In this document: one piece after another, positions 44,501 to 55,203 of the stretch
Position numbering within the stretch: the first letter of the stretch is position 1
Layout: each line of letters starts with the position of its first letter
Source: Bolinopsis microptera
Taxonomy: Eukaryota > Ctenophora > Tentaculata > Lobata > Bolinopsidae
Assembly (NCBI RefSeq): GCF_026151205.1
Contig: NC_087072.1
Coordinates: 4,574,084 to 4,638,083 of the forward strand
Reading direction: 5' to 3'
DNA: 64,000 nt
The notes under the pieces: generated by a model
Databases searched by the model: none
What the model was told of the DNA's origin: nothing
Seen by the model: the letters and a program-made list of their open reading frames with translations, nothing else
Made by a program: the position numbers and the translations under genes

Positions 44501-46747
44501 TGGACACTCCTCAAAGAAGTTAACAAGTGCGGCTGCAGTGTGACTTTGTACCCTCGGGTGAGCATCGTCATCAAGCAAGTGTATTAACCCGGGCAGGACC
44601 TTGTCATGCATCTTCTTTTGGAATAGAGGAGAGAAATCAGTTGCCATCTGTCCTAGGGCATTACAACACGCAAATCTAACTCTGGGATGCTCGTCTGCAA
44701 CGTAAGGAAGACACGCCATTACGATGCCCTGGAGATTTGCTTCCATTGCTTTTTTGCAACCTTCAGCACTGGCCGATATAGCCATGAGACCAGCGTATCT
44801 GTGTTTCCACTCTTTAGATTGTAACATAGGAGGGACCGCCTGGATGATGTGGGGCATCACCATCTTACCACCAAGGGCGCAGGCTAGTCGGTCTAATGCT
44901 GCTTCTGCTGCTACACAATTCTCCTGAGGATTCAGACTGATTAGCAAAGTAGGTATATATCCACAACTTTTGTTCACTGGAATGCCAAATGTGAACCCAA
45001 TATTATACATCATCAACTCGTGAATATTATACATGATCATCGATCATCAAACTCGCGAATTAAATGTTCAAATTTTCATCCTAAGAGAACTTACATCACT
45101 GTCAACGTCCTCAACTTCATCCTCCATGGCCCAGTTTTCTTCGTCTTCTAAATCTGTCATCATTTGTAACATTTGTACGACCAGTGGGGAAATGTACTTG
45201 TCCTGATAACATAATAGTTGTGATTAACATGGCATGGGGGACACAAAACATGCAGTGTGACGATTAATTATTTACTACAATGTAACTATTTAAAACAAAT
45301 TAATACAGACTATAATAGTGTCGTCGAATTCCAATAAAATCTATTTATCAGATAATGGGATCAGAAAAACTAGACTTCAAATTCACAACAAACCTTTTTC
45401 CGGATCATAGCAGGAGCAGCTTCACAGATGGTTATGACCAATTCCAGAACAAGCTGTCGCCAATTGTCAGCAAAGTTTGTGTTAGCGATGACTCTCAGAG
45501 CAAACTCCATCAGCTGATCCAACCCTGGTCTCAAGAACTTGGGCAACTTCTCAGCCAGCTCCACAAAACTCTTCAGAGGACCATCATCATCCTCAGCTAC
45601 AACACAATCCTCTACACCTTTCAACATTGGCTTCAAGAAGTCAGTAAAATTACGCTTTGCCTCGTCCTCTTCAAGTCCGGTGAGGAAAGCGCAGGTGGCA
45701 CGTATAGCTGCAAACCTCACGTTAGGATTGTCGGGATCGTTCAGCGAAGCAAACAGCATTTCCTTGATCAGACCCATGTAATTCTGCTGAGCTGAACCGA
45801 AAATATCAGGCACAGAGTTGAGGATGGATAGGGCAGACTCCTTGTGTTGGGCAGTGCCCGAGTTGCAGCAGTTGAACATAAACTTAAGAAGTTCGTCCCA
45901 GTTCATGTTTCCCTCTCCATCCTGTAGATTCCTGGCTACTTCAGACACTGTGTCACTCAACTTCTTACGAGCACTCTCATCTGTCTCACGCTTCAGTAAC
46001 TGAAGAAGTGGAGAGGTAACTACAAGCACCAGGCATATTATTACATAATATGAACATATATCACAGTTTCAATTCATTCAACACTACTGCACTGTCTCTT
46101 TAAGGGCCAGGAAAATTCAATTGTATTTTCAACACTACTATATAATAATTTGAGATCATGAATTTGATGAATATGTAATTATGGATTACATCGAAACTTT
46201 CTATTTATTATTTGTAAACTTAAACATAATATTTATACATGAAACTTTGAGCTAATTTAACTATAACTCACGTCTAGAAGCTTCAACTTGAACATGTTTT
46301 GAGTTTCGACGGGACTGACAGCAAACACCTCCCACGAGTTAGTTAGCAATCTTCTCAGTAGAATAGCTGCAAACGCTCTGAAATGTATGGAATCGTCAAT
46401 AAGGCAATAAACTGGAATCGATGATTAAAGATACGATCAAAGCAACAACCAATCAATACCATAGGTACATAGTGCATAATTTCGCATATTATACAGCTTA
46501 TTGGGACATCAGATAGTCATGATCGATATCTGATGATAGTAACAGCTAACCTGGAATTTAAGTAGTAATAACAAGTAACAAACCGGAGGGTGACAGAAGG
46601 AGAGGTTTCAATAGATCCCAGGAGCAGATTGAGCCTTTGATCGATAGGTATGGCATTATACTGCTCCTCTCCCCTGTTTCTTGCTTCATTGTCTGGACTA
46701 GCTAATGTCTCCAGCAATGCTGAAAACTGGTCCTGCATGTCAGCCAT
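41590..46747 (-). CDS. IPO5: Importin-5 / karyopherin beta-3 (10 exons)
   Basis: Exons: 46747-46584, 46377-46272, 45999-45394, 45202-45095, 44923-44462, 44294-44104, 43991-43436, 43054-42932, 42681-42465 and 42338-41590. The phases close to 1093 aa (human IPO5 is 1097). IPO5 is a RanGTP-regulated HEAT-repeat receptor that imports ribosomal proteins and histones. Recognisable blocks: the acidic loop [119 protein letters not shown]; and WLSWLPI. Exon 3 must start at TTCTTCAG/TTACTG, since an earlier AG gives a stop. CTTGTAG ends 3 nt before the ATG. Confidence 0.95.
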
Positions 46748-47268
46748 CTCCTACAAGATATTTGGTGTCATGAAGATATTGAGAAATAAAGTGCAGGCTT
46801 GATTATATAAAACTGTCTGATAATACTTCCATTGTGATATAAAATTGTAATGTCACGTACTCAAGAGAAGTGTTGGATTATATTTTCATTCAAGGAGAAA
46901 CAATTTAATTTTTTATTGTCTTAAGGTAAACATGCAAATTACAAGTTGTGAAAACATTGAACAATTGAATATAAATTAAATCATAATATTATGTTATTTA
47001 GCAGCGATATTCTTCTTCGAATTGTCGAGATTAAACCCATTAAACCTTGTACCTATTGATTTCTACTCTTTTTCCATACTTTAAACAATCTATAAAATAT
47101 TAAAACTCTTAAACAATTAATAGTATACCTTCTCACACTATTTTATGGCTAAAATCATTGTAAATAAAAACACTGTCACATGTACGTTAAGGCAAAGTTG
47201 TCCTTCAATTATGTGCATGTCACATGATCAGAATTACACTCTAAATTAACAGATTAAGCTCAGAGGGA
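46748..47268. other. Intercistronic gap, RAE1 to IPO5 (521 bp)
   Basis: AT-rich, with nothing else recognised. Confidence 0.5.
46751..46752 (-). promoter_or_regulatory. Acceptor-like AG 3 nt before the IPO5 ATG
   Basis: The minus strand reads AATATCTTGTAG/GAG-ATG. No partner donor was identified upstream. Confidence 0.45.
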
Positions 47269-48312
47269 CTATTTCTTTCTAGGTTTTAATTCATCTTTAA
47301 CTTGACGCACAAAGATGTAGTTCTTCTGTTGAGGGTTGTAAAATTCATGACCTTTAGACCAGTCATATGATGAAGCATATGCAAAGAAGGTACCAGTGTG
47401 GTTAAAATCACAACATGTAATGGTGTTATCTAATTGCTCTCCAGTCTTAAGCTTGGTTCTGGCATCTTTGTCCCAGAAACTGAACTTCCCATCACTACCA
47501 ATAGTCGCGAGAGTGCCATGGATTGGATGGAACTTAATTCCATTGACAGCATATATGTCCTGAGGTTTATGATGGTCACTTACGATTGATCTGTGGCATT
47601 TAAACGTAAATTTATCCTTACTGTTTGCAGCAGTGTTATCAAATGGCTCAATTGCTGCCCTGCCTTCAATGCTGCAAACACCAAATCCAGCAGGTTTTCC
47701 CTCTTTCTTGAAAATAGAAATGTCTCTGAGTTGATACCTGAGTGGAGGCTCCATTGTATTATGCACAGTGGGCTGATTTTCTAAGTTCAATATTTTGACT
47801 TTTCTTCCAGCTAAAATAGAAACTGCTACCGGATAAACAACGTCACTAGCATACACTCGCTCCTCACAATTAATAGTCATCATGGGTTGAGCCTGACGGG
47901 TATCCCAGAATTTAAGAGTTTTATCCCAACTACCGGTCATCAGGCACTGATAATTTGGAGCTTGTACCCAATTGACTGTCTTTACAGGAGCGTCATGCGC
48001 TGCAACTTGAGTAAAGCTATTGGAGTTTAAGTCCCACATTTTTACACTCTTGTCACAGCTGCCAGAAAACACCTTAGTTCCATCTGCTGACCAACAACAG
48101 CACATAACAGGTCCTGCTTGCTGCTGTTCTGCTTTAGGCTCAGATTGAAGAGTTGTTCCTGATTGTTTAACCTCCCAACATCTCACACAATTGTCCCAGC
48201 TTCCTGCAACAAGAAAGTCAGCTGCTGGTGAGAATGATAAAGAGGATATGCTGTCATTAGGTGGCTGACTCACTTCATGATCTTTGTTGGGATTGTGAGC
48301 AGTTGAAAACAT
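47269..48312 (-). CDS. RAE1: mRNA export factor RAE1, WD40 propeller (intronless)
   Basis: 347 aa in one exon (human RAE1 is 368). RAE1 binds the GLEBS motif of NUP98 at nuclear pores, supports mRNA export and has mitotic spindle and checkpoint roles. The WD-type blades are clear: [58 protein letters not shown], then [34 protein letters not shown] and [17 protein letters not shown], the RAE1-specific order. The C-terminus [13 protein letters not shown] is highly characteristic. AACATTTCAG ends 10 nt before the ATG. It is the most upstream gene of the same-strand series. Confidence 0.94.
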   Translation of the reverse strand: MFSTAHNPNKDHEVSQPPNDSISSLSFSPAADFLVAGSWDNCVRCWEVKQSGTTLQSEPKAEQQQAGPVMCCCWSADGTKVFSGSCDKSVKMWDLNSNSFTQVAAHDAPVKTVNWVQAPNYQCLMTGSWDKTLKFWDTRQAQPMMTINCEERVYASDVVYPVAVSILAGRKVKILNLENQPTVHNTMEPPLRYQLRDISIFKKEGKPAGFGVCSIEGRAAIEPFDNTAANSKDKFTFKCHRSIVSDHHKPQDIYAVNGIKFHPIHGTLATIGSDGKFSFWDKDARTKLKTGEQLDNTITCCDFNHTGTFFAYASSYDWSKGHEFYNPQQKNYIFVRQVKDELKPRKK

Positions 48313-49723
48313 AGTTCATCAGCTGAAATGTTATCCATTGTTAACAAAATGTTTATATCAAAGGTGCTTACACATTAAAGTATACATTGACTAGTCAGGC
48401 TAAGCAGACGAGTCAAATGATGAGGGGAGCTACTGTCAATTCAGTAAGGGAGGTATTCAAATGAGTTCTTAGGTTTATCTGCTTTTCAAATTAGGTGGCA
48501 AAATACATTGAGATTGGGGTGTACTGCACTGCATGGCAATGCAACTGGGGCATGATATTTGACAGTACCAACACACTGAGTACACCAATTACCAAACTTG
48601 CTTAGTGCCCATGCATTAGCAGATACTTGCAATAATCATTTAAATTTTACAACATATGTTTTTGGTATTATAATTAGTTTTCATATCAATCATCGCGGCT
48701 GTTTATGAGTTTTAACGTATACCTGATCTAATTTGCAGCCGAGATTTTTGCCCATTCTAGTGTATGGAATAGGACATACCAAAAGGCAAACAGGTTGCCA
48801 TGGAAGATTATTATTATTATATCGGATCTCAATAAGAGGTCTCGACTGCCTAGGCATCAAACCTTGGCAGTCGATAATTTTCCTCTGGCCCGGAGTCAGC
48901 TAACCCTAGGCCTAGTAGGGGCCAAAGGATAAAGGCGTAGAGACTGTGTTATCTACAAAAGTTGGTCATTATTATTATCATTATCTTTCGAAAAGATAAT
49001 GATTTATTATAGCACTTAATTTTGCTGATTTTGCTACTGTTATGATAAAGGATGAAATACCAAGTATATTGAAGTGTAGTATAGTGTTATTGGACTATGT
49101 TTGTTTGAAAACAAACACCTTTAAATTAAATATTGTTGTAATAACAAGGGAATGAGATTTTCTATTTGAGCTGTTTAGTTCACAGGAAAGCAGATATGGA
49201 CTGCTTTAAAACTTTTATTTTGGATAAAGTTTGTTTCAGTAACCATTGGCCTTTTATAACTGCATCTTCAACCTCAGTTTCATTTTAAAACGTCAAGAGA
49301 CTGGTAAAGTCAAATATTTTGGTTACATAAACATTTTTATTAATTTTTGAAGGGCAGTAATTGTTTAGATCTTAATTTTATACGAAACTATTAATGTTTT
49401 TAATAGCTTGTTAGCAGAGTAAAATTTGTTAGGTGTGTTTCTATAAATCTCTCTGTTGGAAATTAAAGTTTTTTATCTCTACTATTTATTGATATTAAAA
49501 TGCTCATTGTAGCCAGTTATTTTAAAAAAGATTTTCATTATCTAAAATAAGGAGTTCACACATTCGTTGTTTGAGAATGCTCAACATGCTACATTATAGA
49601 ACTGTGCAGATACCGGCGATGGAATCCAAACACCAGTGCTACATTGGGTCGTTCTAATAATAATAATAATAAATCTATACAGTTACATAATTGAGACAAT
49701 TATGGCCCCTTATTGTGGGGGGG
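48313..49723. other. Non-coding DNA upstream of RAE1, with hairpins
   Basis: A possible small dispersed repeat occupies about 48800-49000. It starts with ATTATTATTATTAT, holds the inverted pair TCGACTGCC/GGCAGTCGA (48845-48876) and ends in ATTATTATCATTATC. The latter is part of a perfect palindrome at 48979-49001 (10-bp arms CATTATCTTT, loop CGA). The rest is AT-rich. Confidence 0.5.
48323..48324 (-). promoter_or_regulatory. Acceptor-like AG 10 nt before the RAE1 ATG
   Basis: The minus strand reads GATAACATTTCAG, then 10 nt to the ATG. RAE1 has no internal intron, so this would serve trans-splicing or a 5' UTR intron. Confidence 0.45.
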
Positions 49724-49925
49724 GGGGTGTCACGTCCGTCTATGTCCGTCTATGTCCGCCTATGTCCTGTCCTTTTTGGATTCTATGAGACAACGGACGT
49801 GTTTTTTTTGGACATTTGCGGACTGGGACAGACATTGGCGGACTCGGACGGACATTTGCGGACCCGGACGGACATTGGTGGACACAGACGGACATTGGTG
49901 GACATTAGCGGACAAACATTTTGAG
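49724..49925 (+). repeat. Left end of a TGTCCG-minisatellite element (copy 1)
   Basis: A G run leads into GTGTCACGTCCGTCTATGTC, then 10-bp TATGTCCGYC units, the spacer CCTTTTTGGATTCTATGAGA, and 18-20-bp units of GGACATTGGCGGACTCGGAC type, ending near ACAAACATTTTGAG. The outer sequence is the inverted form of the right ends at 54027 and 55820. Confidence 0.75.
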
Positions 49926-50019
49926 AATTTGTCGCAACTTCTATGTATTATAATTTTGTACAAAGCAAACGACTTATTAATCACACTAAAGCTATTAATA
50001 GCTTTAACTGACGAGGATG

Positions 50020-50690
50020 ACTGAGGCCGAGGACGAGGAGTAGGAGGAGGACTGAGTAGGGGAGGAGGAAGAGGACTGGGGAGGATCAGGAAGACCCAGG
50101 AGAAGGACCCAGAAGGAGGAGGAGGAGGAGGACTCAGGAGGATGACTCAGGAGGACTGAGGATGACTGAGAAGGAGGAGGACTGAGGAAGATGGCTGAGG
50201 AGGATGGCTGAGGAGGATGACTGAGAGGGAGGAGGAGGAGGAGGACTCAGAAGGAAGAGGAGGAAGAGGACTCAGGAGGAGCACTTAGAAGAAATGAGAA
50301 GGACTGAGGAGAACTGAGGAGGAGGAGGACTGAATAGGAGGAGGAGAAGGAGGGGGACTGGGAGAAGACTGAGGAGGAGGAGGAGGAGGACTGAATAGGA
50401 TGAGAAGGATGGGGACTGGGGAAGGACTGAGGAGGAGGATGGAGGACTGAGGAGAAGGATGAGGAGGAGGACTGAGGAGGAAGAGGAGGAGGATGAAGAG
50501 GAGCAGGAGGACCCAGGAGGAGGACTCAGGAGGAGGAGGATCAGGAGGACTGGGGAGGAGGAGGACTGTTGAGGACTGAGGACGAGGAGGAGGAGGAGGA
50601 CTGAGGAGGGGAGGAGGAAGAGGACTGAGGAAGAGCAGGAAGACCCAGGAGGAGGAGGAGGAAGAGTAGGAGGAGGAAGCATCTAAACGT
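50020..50690 (+). repeat. Polypurine tract 1 (GGAGGA/GGACTGA units)
   Basis: About 670 bp built almost wholly of A and G on the plus strand, from irregular GGAGGAGGACTGAGGA and GACCCAGGAGGA units. It ends in the module GAAGCATCTAAACGTTATTT. Long Pro/Ser or Glu/Gly ORFs in it are compositional artefacts. Confidence 0.85.
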
Positions 50691-51142
50691 TATTTCCATT
50701 TTTGTCCGTTTTTGTCCGTTTAGAAAAGGAACGATGTGCACGTGATCTGAGATACCAATATCTCAATATCAAAAGGATAGTGTCGACACTAGTGTCTAGA
50801 AACATTCATAGTCCATGGTGGCAGGTATCAAGTTAAACGAAGTTACACTGACTGGTAATGTATACGATTGCCGTCTCCCTCTCTCACCCCTGACCGCTAT
50901 CAGGGTGCTCCTGAGGATTGAGAATCTAATCCTGGTGCGCATGTAACACATAATAGCCGCATAGTCTTCTCCTCTCTTCTGGGATAGTTTTTCAGCGAGT
51001 CTCTTGTGGTATCTTGTGGCTTGTGGACCCCATCCGCCATTTGTTGAGTATATAAGTGGGGTAAAGGTGCCTTTTCCACCTGGATGATTCTGTTGTTGTA
51101 CTTTTTCATTTTCCTCATTTCATGTGTAGTCGTTTTACATGT
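50691..51142. other. Unique-looking 450 bp between repeat blocks
   Basis: TTTTTGTCCG units occur at the left edge, then mixed-composition DNA. The right flank (GTTTTACATGTAGTTG) resembles the sequence right after the element end at 54027 (AGTTGTTTTACATTTGG), a possible diverged target duplication. Confidence 0.45.
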
Positions 51143-51405
51143 AGTTGTGGGGGGGTGTCATGTCCGTCTATGTCCGCCTATGTCCTGTCCTTTTTGGATT
51201 CTATGAGACAACGGACGTGTTTTTTGGGACATTGGCGGACACGGACGGACATTGGCGGACTCGGACGGACATTGGCGGACTCGGACGGACATTGGCGGAC
51301 TTGGACGGACATTGGCGGACCCGGACGGACATTGGCGGACTTGGATGGACATTGGTGGACATTAGCGGACATTGGTGGACATTAGCGGACAAACATTTTG
51401 AGGAC
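51143..51405 (+). repeat. Left end of a TGTCCG-minisatellite element (copy 2)
   Basis: Same order as the copy at 49724: a G run, GTGTCATGTCCGTCTATG, CCTTTTTGGATTCTATGAGA, then about ten GGACGGACATTGGCGGAC-type units and ACAAACATTTTGAGG. Confidence 0.75.
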
Positions 51406-52855
51406 TGAAGAGTACTGAAGAGTACTGAAGAGTACTGAAGAGTACTGAGGAGGATGGCTGAGAAGGATGGCTGAGGAGGATGGCTGAGGAGGATGACTGA
51501 GGAGGATGACTGAGGAGGATGACTGAGAGGGAGGAGAAGGATCAGGAAGACCCAGGAGGAGGAGGACCCAGAAGGAGGACCTAGGAGGAGGAGGAGGAGA
51601 ACTGAGGAGGATGACTGAGGAGGAGGAGGACTCAGGAGGAGGACTGAGAACTTGAGAAGGAGGAGGATGGCTGAGGAGGATGGCTGAGGAGGATGACTGA
51701 GAGGGAGGAGGAGGAGGAAGAGGAGGAAGAGGACTGAGGAGGAGGAGGAGAAGGACTGAGGAGGAGAAGGAGGACCCAGGAGGAGGAGGACCCAGGAGGA
51801 GGAGGACCCAGGAAAAGGCCCCAGGAGGAGGAGGACTTGGGAGGAGGAGAACTGTTGAGGACTGATGAAGAGGACTGAGGACGAGGAGGAGGAGTAGGAG
51901 GAGGACTGAGGAGGGGAGGAGGAAGAGGACTGGGGAGGATCAGGAAGACCCAGGAGGACCCAGGAGGAGGAGGAGGACCCAGGAGGAGGACCCAGGAGGA
52001 GGAGGAGGACTGAGGAGGACTGAGGAGGAGGACTGACGATGACTGAGAAGGAGGAGTACTGAGGAGGATGGCCGAGGAGGATGGCTGGGGAGGATGGCTG
52101 AGAAGGATGACTGAAGAGGATGACTGAGAGGGAGGAGGAGGAGGACTCAGGAGGAGGACTCAGAAGGAAGAGGAGGAGGACTCAGGAGGAGGACTCAGGA
52201 GGAGGACTCAGGAGGAGGCCTTAGGAGAAATGAGAAGGAGGACTCAGGAGAACTGAGGACTTGAGGAGGAGGAGGAGGAGGAGGACTGAATAGGAGGAGG
52301 AGAAGGAGGGGGACTGGGAGAGGACTGGGGAGGAGGAGGACTGATGAGAAGGATGAGGAGGAGGACCCAGGAGGAGGAGGACTGAGGAGGAGGACTGAGG
52401 AGGACTGAGGAGGATGGCTGAGGAGGATGACTGAGAGGGAAGAGGAGGAGGAGGACTCAGGAGGAGGAGGAGGACTGAGGGGGACTGAGAAGGAGGAGGA
52501 GGAGGAGGACTGAATAGGAGGAGGAGGAGGGGGACTGGGGGAGGACTGAGGAGGAGGATGGAGGACTGAGGAGAAGGATGAGGAGGAGGACTGAGGACTG
52601 AGTAGGACTGAGGACTGAGGAGGACTGAGGACTGAGGAGGAAGAGGAGGAGGATGAAGAGGAGGAGGAGGACCCAGGAGGAGGACCCAGGAGGAGGACTC
52701 AGGAGGAGGATGAGGACTGGGGAGGAGAAGGACTGTTGAGGACTGATGACGAGGAGGAGGAGTAGGAGGAGGACTGAGGAGGGGAGGAGGAAGAGGACTG
52801 AGGAAGATCAGGAAGACCCAGGGGGAGGAGGAGGAAGAGTAGGAGGAGGAAGCAT
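51406..52855 (+). repeat. Polypurine tract 2
   Basis: About 1.45 kb of GGAGGAGGACTGAGGA/GGATGGCTGAGGA units, opening with tandem AGTACTGAAG. It ends in the same GGAGGAAGCATCTAAATGTT module as tracts 1 and 3. Confidence 0.85.
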
Positions 52856-53117
52856 CTAAATGTTATTTCCGTTTTTGTCCGTTTTTGTCCGTTTTTGTCC
52901 GCTCTATTTTTTGTCCGTTTTGAAAATATAGGGTACCGAACGGACAAAAAACATGATCCCCCTATAACAGCAAAAATTGAACATTTTATTTAGCAATTTA
53001 GGTGTCCATTAATGTCCGCCTATGTCCGCCTATGTCCGTCTATGTCCGCCTATGTCCGTCTATGTCCGCCTATGTCCGCCTATGTCCACCTATGTCCTGT
53101 CCTTTTTGGGTTCTATG
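52856..53117 (+). repeat. Right-end module, truncated copy
   Basis: The sequence has TTTTTGTCCG units, GTTTTGAAAATATAGGGTAC, a stretch ending in AACAGCAAAAATTGAAC, then TATGTCCGCC units and CCTTTTTGGGTTCTATGAGA, where tract 3 begins abruptly. Confidence 0.7.
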
Positions 53118-53757
53118 AGAACTGAGGACTTGAGGAGGAGGAGGAGGAGGAGGACTGAATAGGAGGAGGAGAAGGAGGGGGACTGGGAGAGGACTGGGGA
53201 GGAGGAGGACTGATGAGAAGGATGAGGAGGAGGACCCAGGAGGAGGAGGACTGAGGAGGAGGACTGAGGAGGACTGAGGAGGATGGCTGAGGAGGATGAC
53301 TGAGAGGGAAGAGGAGGAGGAGGATGAGGAGGACTCAGGAGGAGGAGGAGGACTGAGGAGGACTGAGAAGGAGGAGGAGGAGAAGGAGGACTGAATGGGA
53401 GGAGGAGGAGGGGACCGGGGGAGGACTGAGGAGGAGGATGGAGGACTGAGGAGAAGGATGAGGAGGAGGACTGAGGAGGACTGAGGACTGATGAGGACTG
53501 AGGACTGAGGAGGAAGAGGAGGAGGATGAAGAGGAGGAGGAGGACCCAGGAGGAGGACCCAGGAGGAGGACTCAGGAGGAGGAGGAGGACTGGGGAGGAG
53601 AAAGGGAGAAGGACTGTTGAGGACTGATGAGGAGGACTGAGGACGAGGAGGAGGAGTAGGAGGAGGACTGAGGAGGGGAGGAGGAAGAGGACTGAGGAAG
53701 ATCAGGAAGACCCAGGGGGAGGAGGAGGAAGAGTAGGAGGAGGAAGCATCTAAATGT
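53118..53757 (+). repeat. Polypurine tract 3
   Basis: About 640 bp, largely a duplicate of the last 640 bp of tract 2 (same GACTTGAGGAGG start and GAAGCATCTAAATG end), indicating a recent segmental duplication. Confidence 0.8.
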
Positions 53758-54027
53758 TATTTCCATTTTTTCCGTTTTTGTCCGCTCTATTTTTTGTCCG
53801 TTTTGAAAATATAGGGTACCGAACGGACAAAAAACATGATCCCCCTATAACAGCAAAAATTGAACAAATTTTATTTAGCAATTTAGGTGTCCATTAATGT
53901 CCGCCTATGTCCGTCTATGTCCGTCTATGTCCGCCTATGTCCGTCTATGTCCGCCTATGTCCGCCTATGTCCTGTCCTTTTTGGGTTCTATGAGACAAGC
54001 GGACATAGACGGACGTGACACCCCCCA
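53758..54027 (+). repeat. Right end of the minisatellite element (complete)
   Basis: The same module as 52856-53117, but continuing through GAGACAAGCGGACATAGACG to GACGTGACACCCCCC, the inverted complement of the left ends. Confidence 0.75.
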
Positions 54028-54157
54028 GTTGTTTTACATTTGGTTGCAAATAGCGAGCTCTGTTATCAGCTGTTGTAACTTGCGATAAGAAGTGCTTGTC
54101 TTTTAGTGTGATCGTTGTGTAGCCTGTATACAAGAACTATACATTGGAATATACACG

Positions 54158-54985
54158 ATGCAGTACTCATACCATGAACATACGAAGCATTTGGTCGATA
54201 ACCCCGATAATGATGATCTGTTTAGTGCCAGACATGCAGATCAGGTAGCGAGAGCTACAAACAGTGTTTTTAATGAAATATGCCATGAACTGGATGTTAA
54301 GGAATACGGAGATCTAGTATTGAAAAACCTGAACAAGCGATCAGTTTCGAAAGAAAAACTGTGTGATTGGCTGCAAACTGTTTGTTTCATTTTGAATCGT
54401 TATGCGGCTCCTCATTTGCAAATGGCTGCGGAGAGAGTAGATAAACAGAACATTTCAGTAATCGCGGAGCAGAAAACTGTCATTGATTTGCAGAAGCAGC
54501 TCATTGAAAAGAAGGACGAAGAACTCAAGAAGATCTGTACTGCAGTTAAGACAATAGCTGAAAAGGATGAAAGAAGCAGAAACGTCGTAATCTACGGAAT
54601 AAGTGAATCCGACGGCGAGAAGTTAGAAAACAAAGTTGCTGAAGTTCTTGGTGAGATAAACGAGAAACCTTCTTTTCGTGACTGTTGTAGAGTTGGTCTG
54701 AAGAGAGTGGGCACATTAATACGACCAACTAAACTATCTCTAAATAGCTCTGACATGGTTACTCAGGTTCTGCGAAAAGCGAAACTACTACGCACAAAAG
54801 AGGGCTATAAAAGTATCTACATTTGCCCAGACAGATCAGTGGAAGAAAGGAGAGCTTACAAGAAGCTCTGGGAGGAATTGAAAGAGAAGAGGAAAGCAGA
54901 GCCTAACATAGTTCATTTCATAAGGAACAATAAGATTGTCAGCTCTGATAAGAACAGTGTATCAGCCTCGTCTGAAGAAATTTGA
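54158..54985 (+). CDS. LINE ORF1-type protein (intact ORF, RT not adjacent)
   Basis: 275 aa. A predicted coiled coil (about 90-135: VIAEQKTVIDLQKQLIEKKD) is followed by RSRNVVIYGISES, the usual opening of the RRM-like domain in non-LTR retrotransposon ORF1 proteins. A basic region comes next (CCRVGLKRVG; VLRKAKLLR; SIYICPDRSVEERRAYKKLW). Such proteins bind RNA and chaperone retrotransposition. A minus-strand ORF in a second frame continues past its 3' side, and AATAAA at 55197 is followed by AAA, so this looks like a retro-inserted unit ending near 55203. It is wedged directly against the right end of the minisatellite element. The parent LINE is unknown. Confidence 0.75.
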   Translation: MQYSYHEHTKHLVDNPDNDDLFSARHADQVARATNSVFNEICHELDVKEYGDLVLKNLNKRSVSKEKLCDWLQTVCFILNRYAAPHLQMAAERVDKQNISVIAEQKTVIDLQKQLIEKKDEELKKICTAVKTIAEKDERSRNVVIYGISESDGEKLENKVAEVLGEINEKPSFRDCCRVGLKRVGTLIRPTKLSLNSSDMVTQVLRKAKLLRTKEGYKSIYICPDRSVEERRAYKKLWEELKEKRKAEPNIVHFIRNNKIVSSDKNSVSASSEEI

Positions 54986-55203
54986 ACTGTTTCACATTCT
55001 TCACCACACATTTATTTTATCACAATTTTGTTTCACATTTTTAAAAATCATATCGGGGCCATGTAATTGCGGGCACGTTTTACTGTGCAGTACCGTGTTT
55101 GGTCTCCCGACAGATTTTACAGACGGGGGCAATATTTTATTCGAGTTTATTTCATTCGTTGTAATTGCTGTACTCTGTAAAGTTTGAAAAGTATTTAATA
55201 AAA

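Noticed and set aside
46000..46029. Earlier acceptor for IPO5 exon 3 (TTGTAG)
   Set aside because: In the phase set by exon 2 it gives a stop after eight codons; TTCTTCAG at 46000 restores the conserved HEAT spacing.
50272..50741. Long Ser/Pro/Leu-rich ORFs as proteins
   Set aside because: They are translations of the complement of the polypurine tract; any frame stays open in such sequence.
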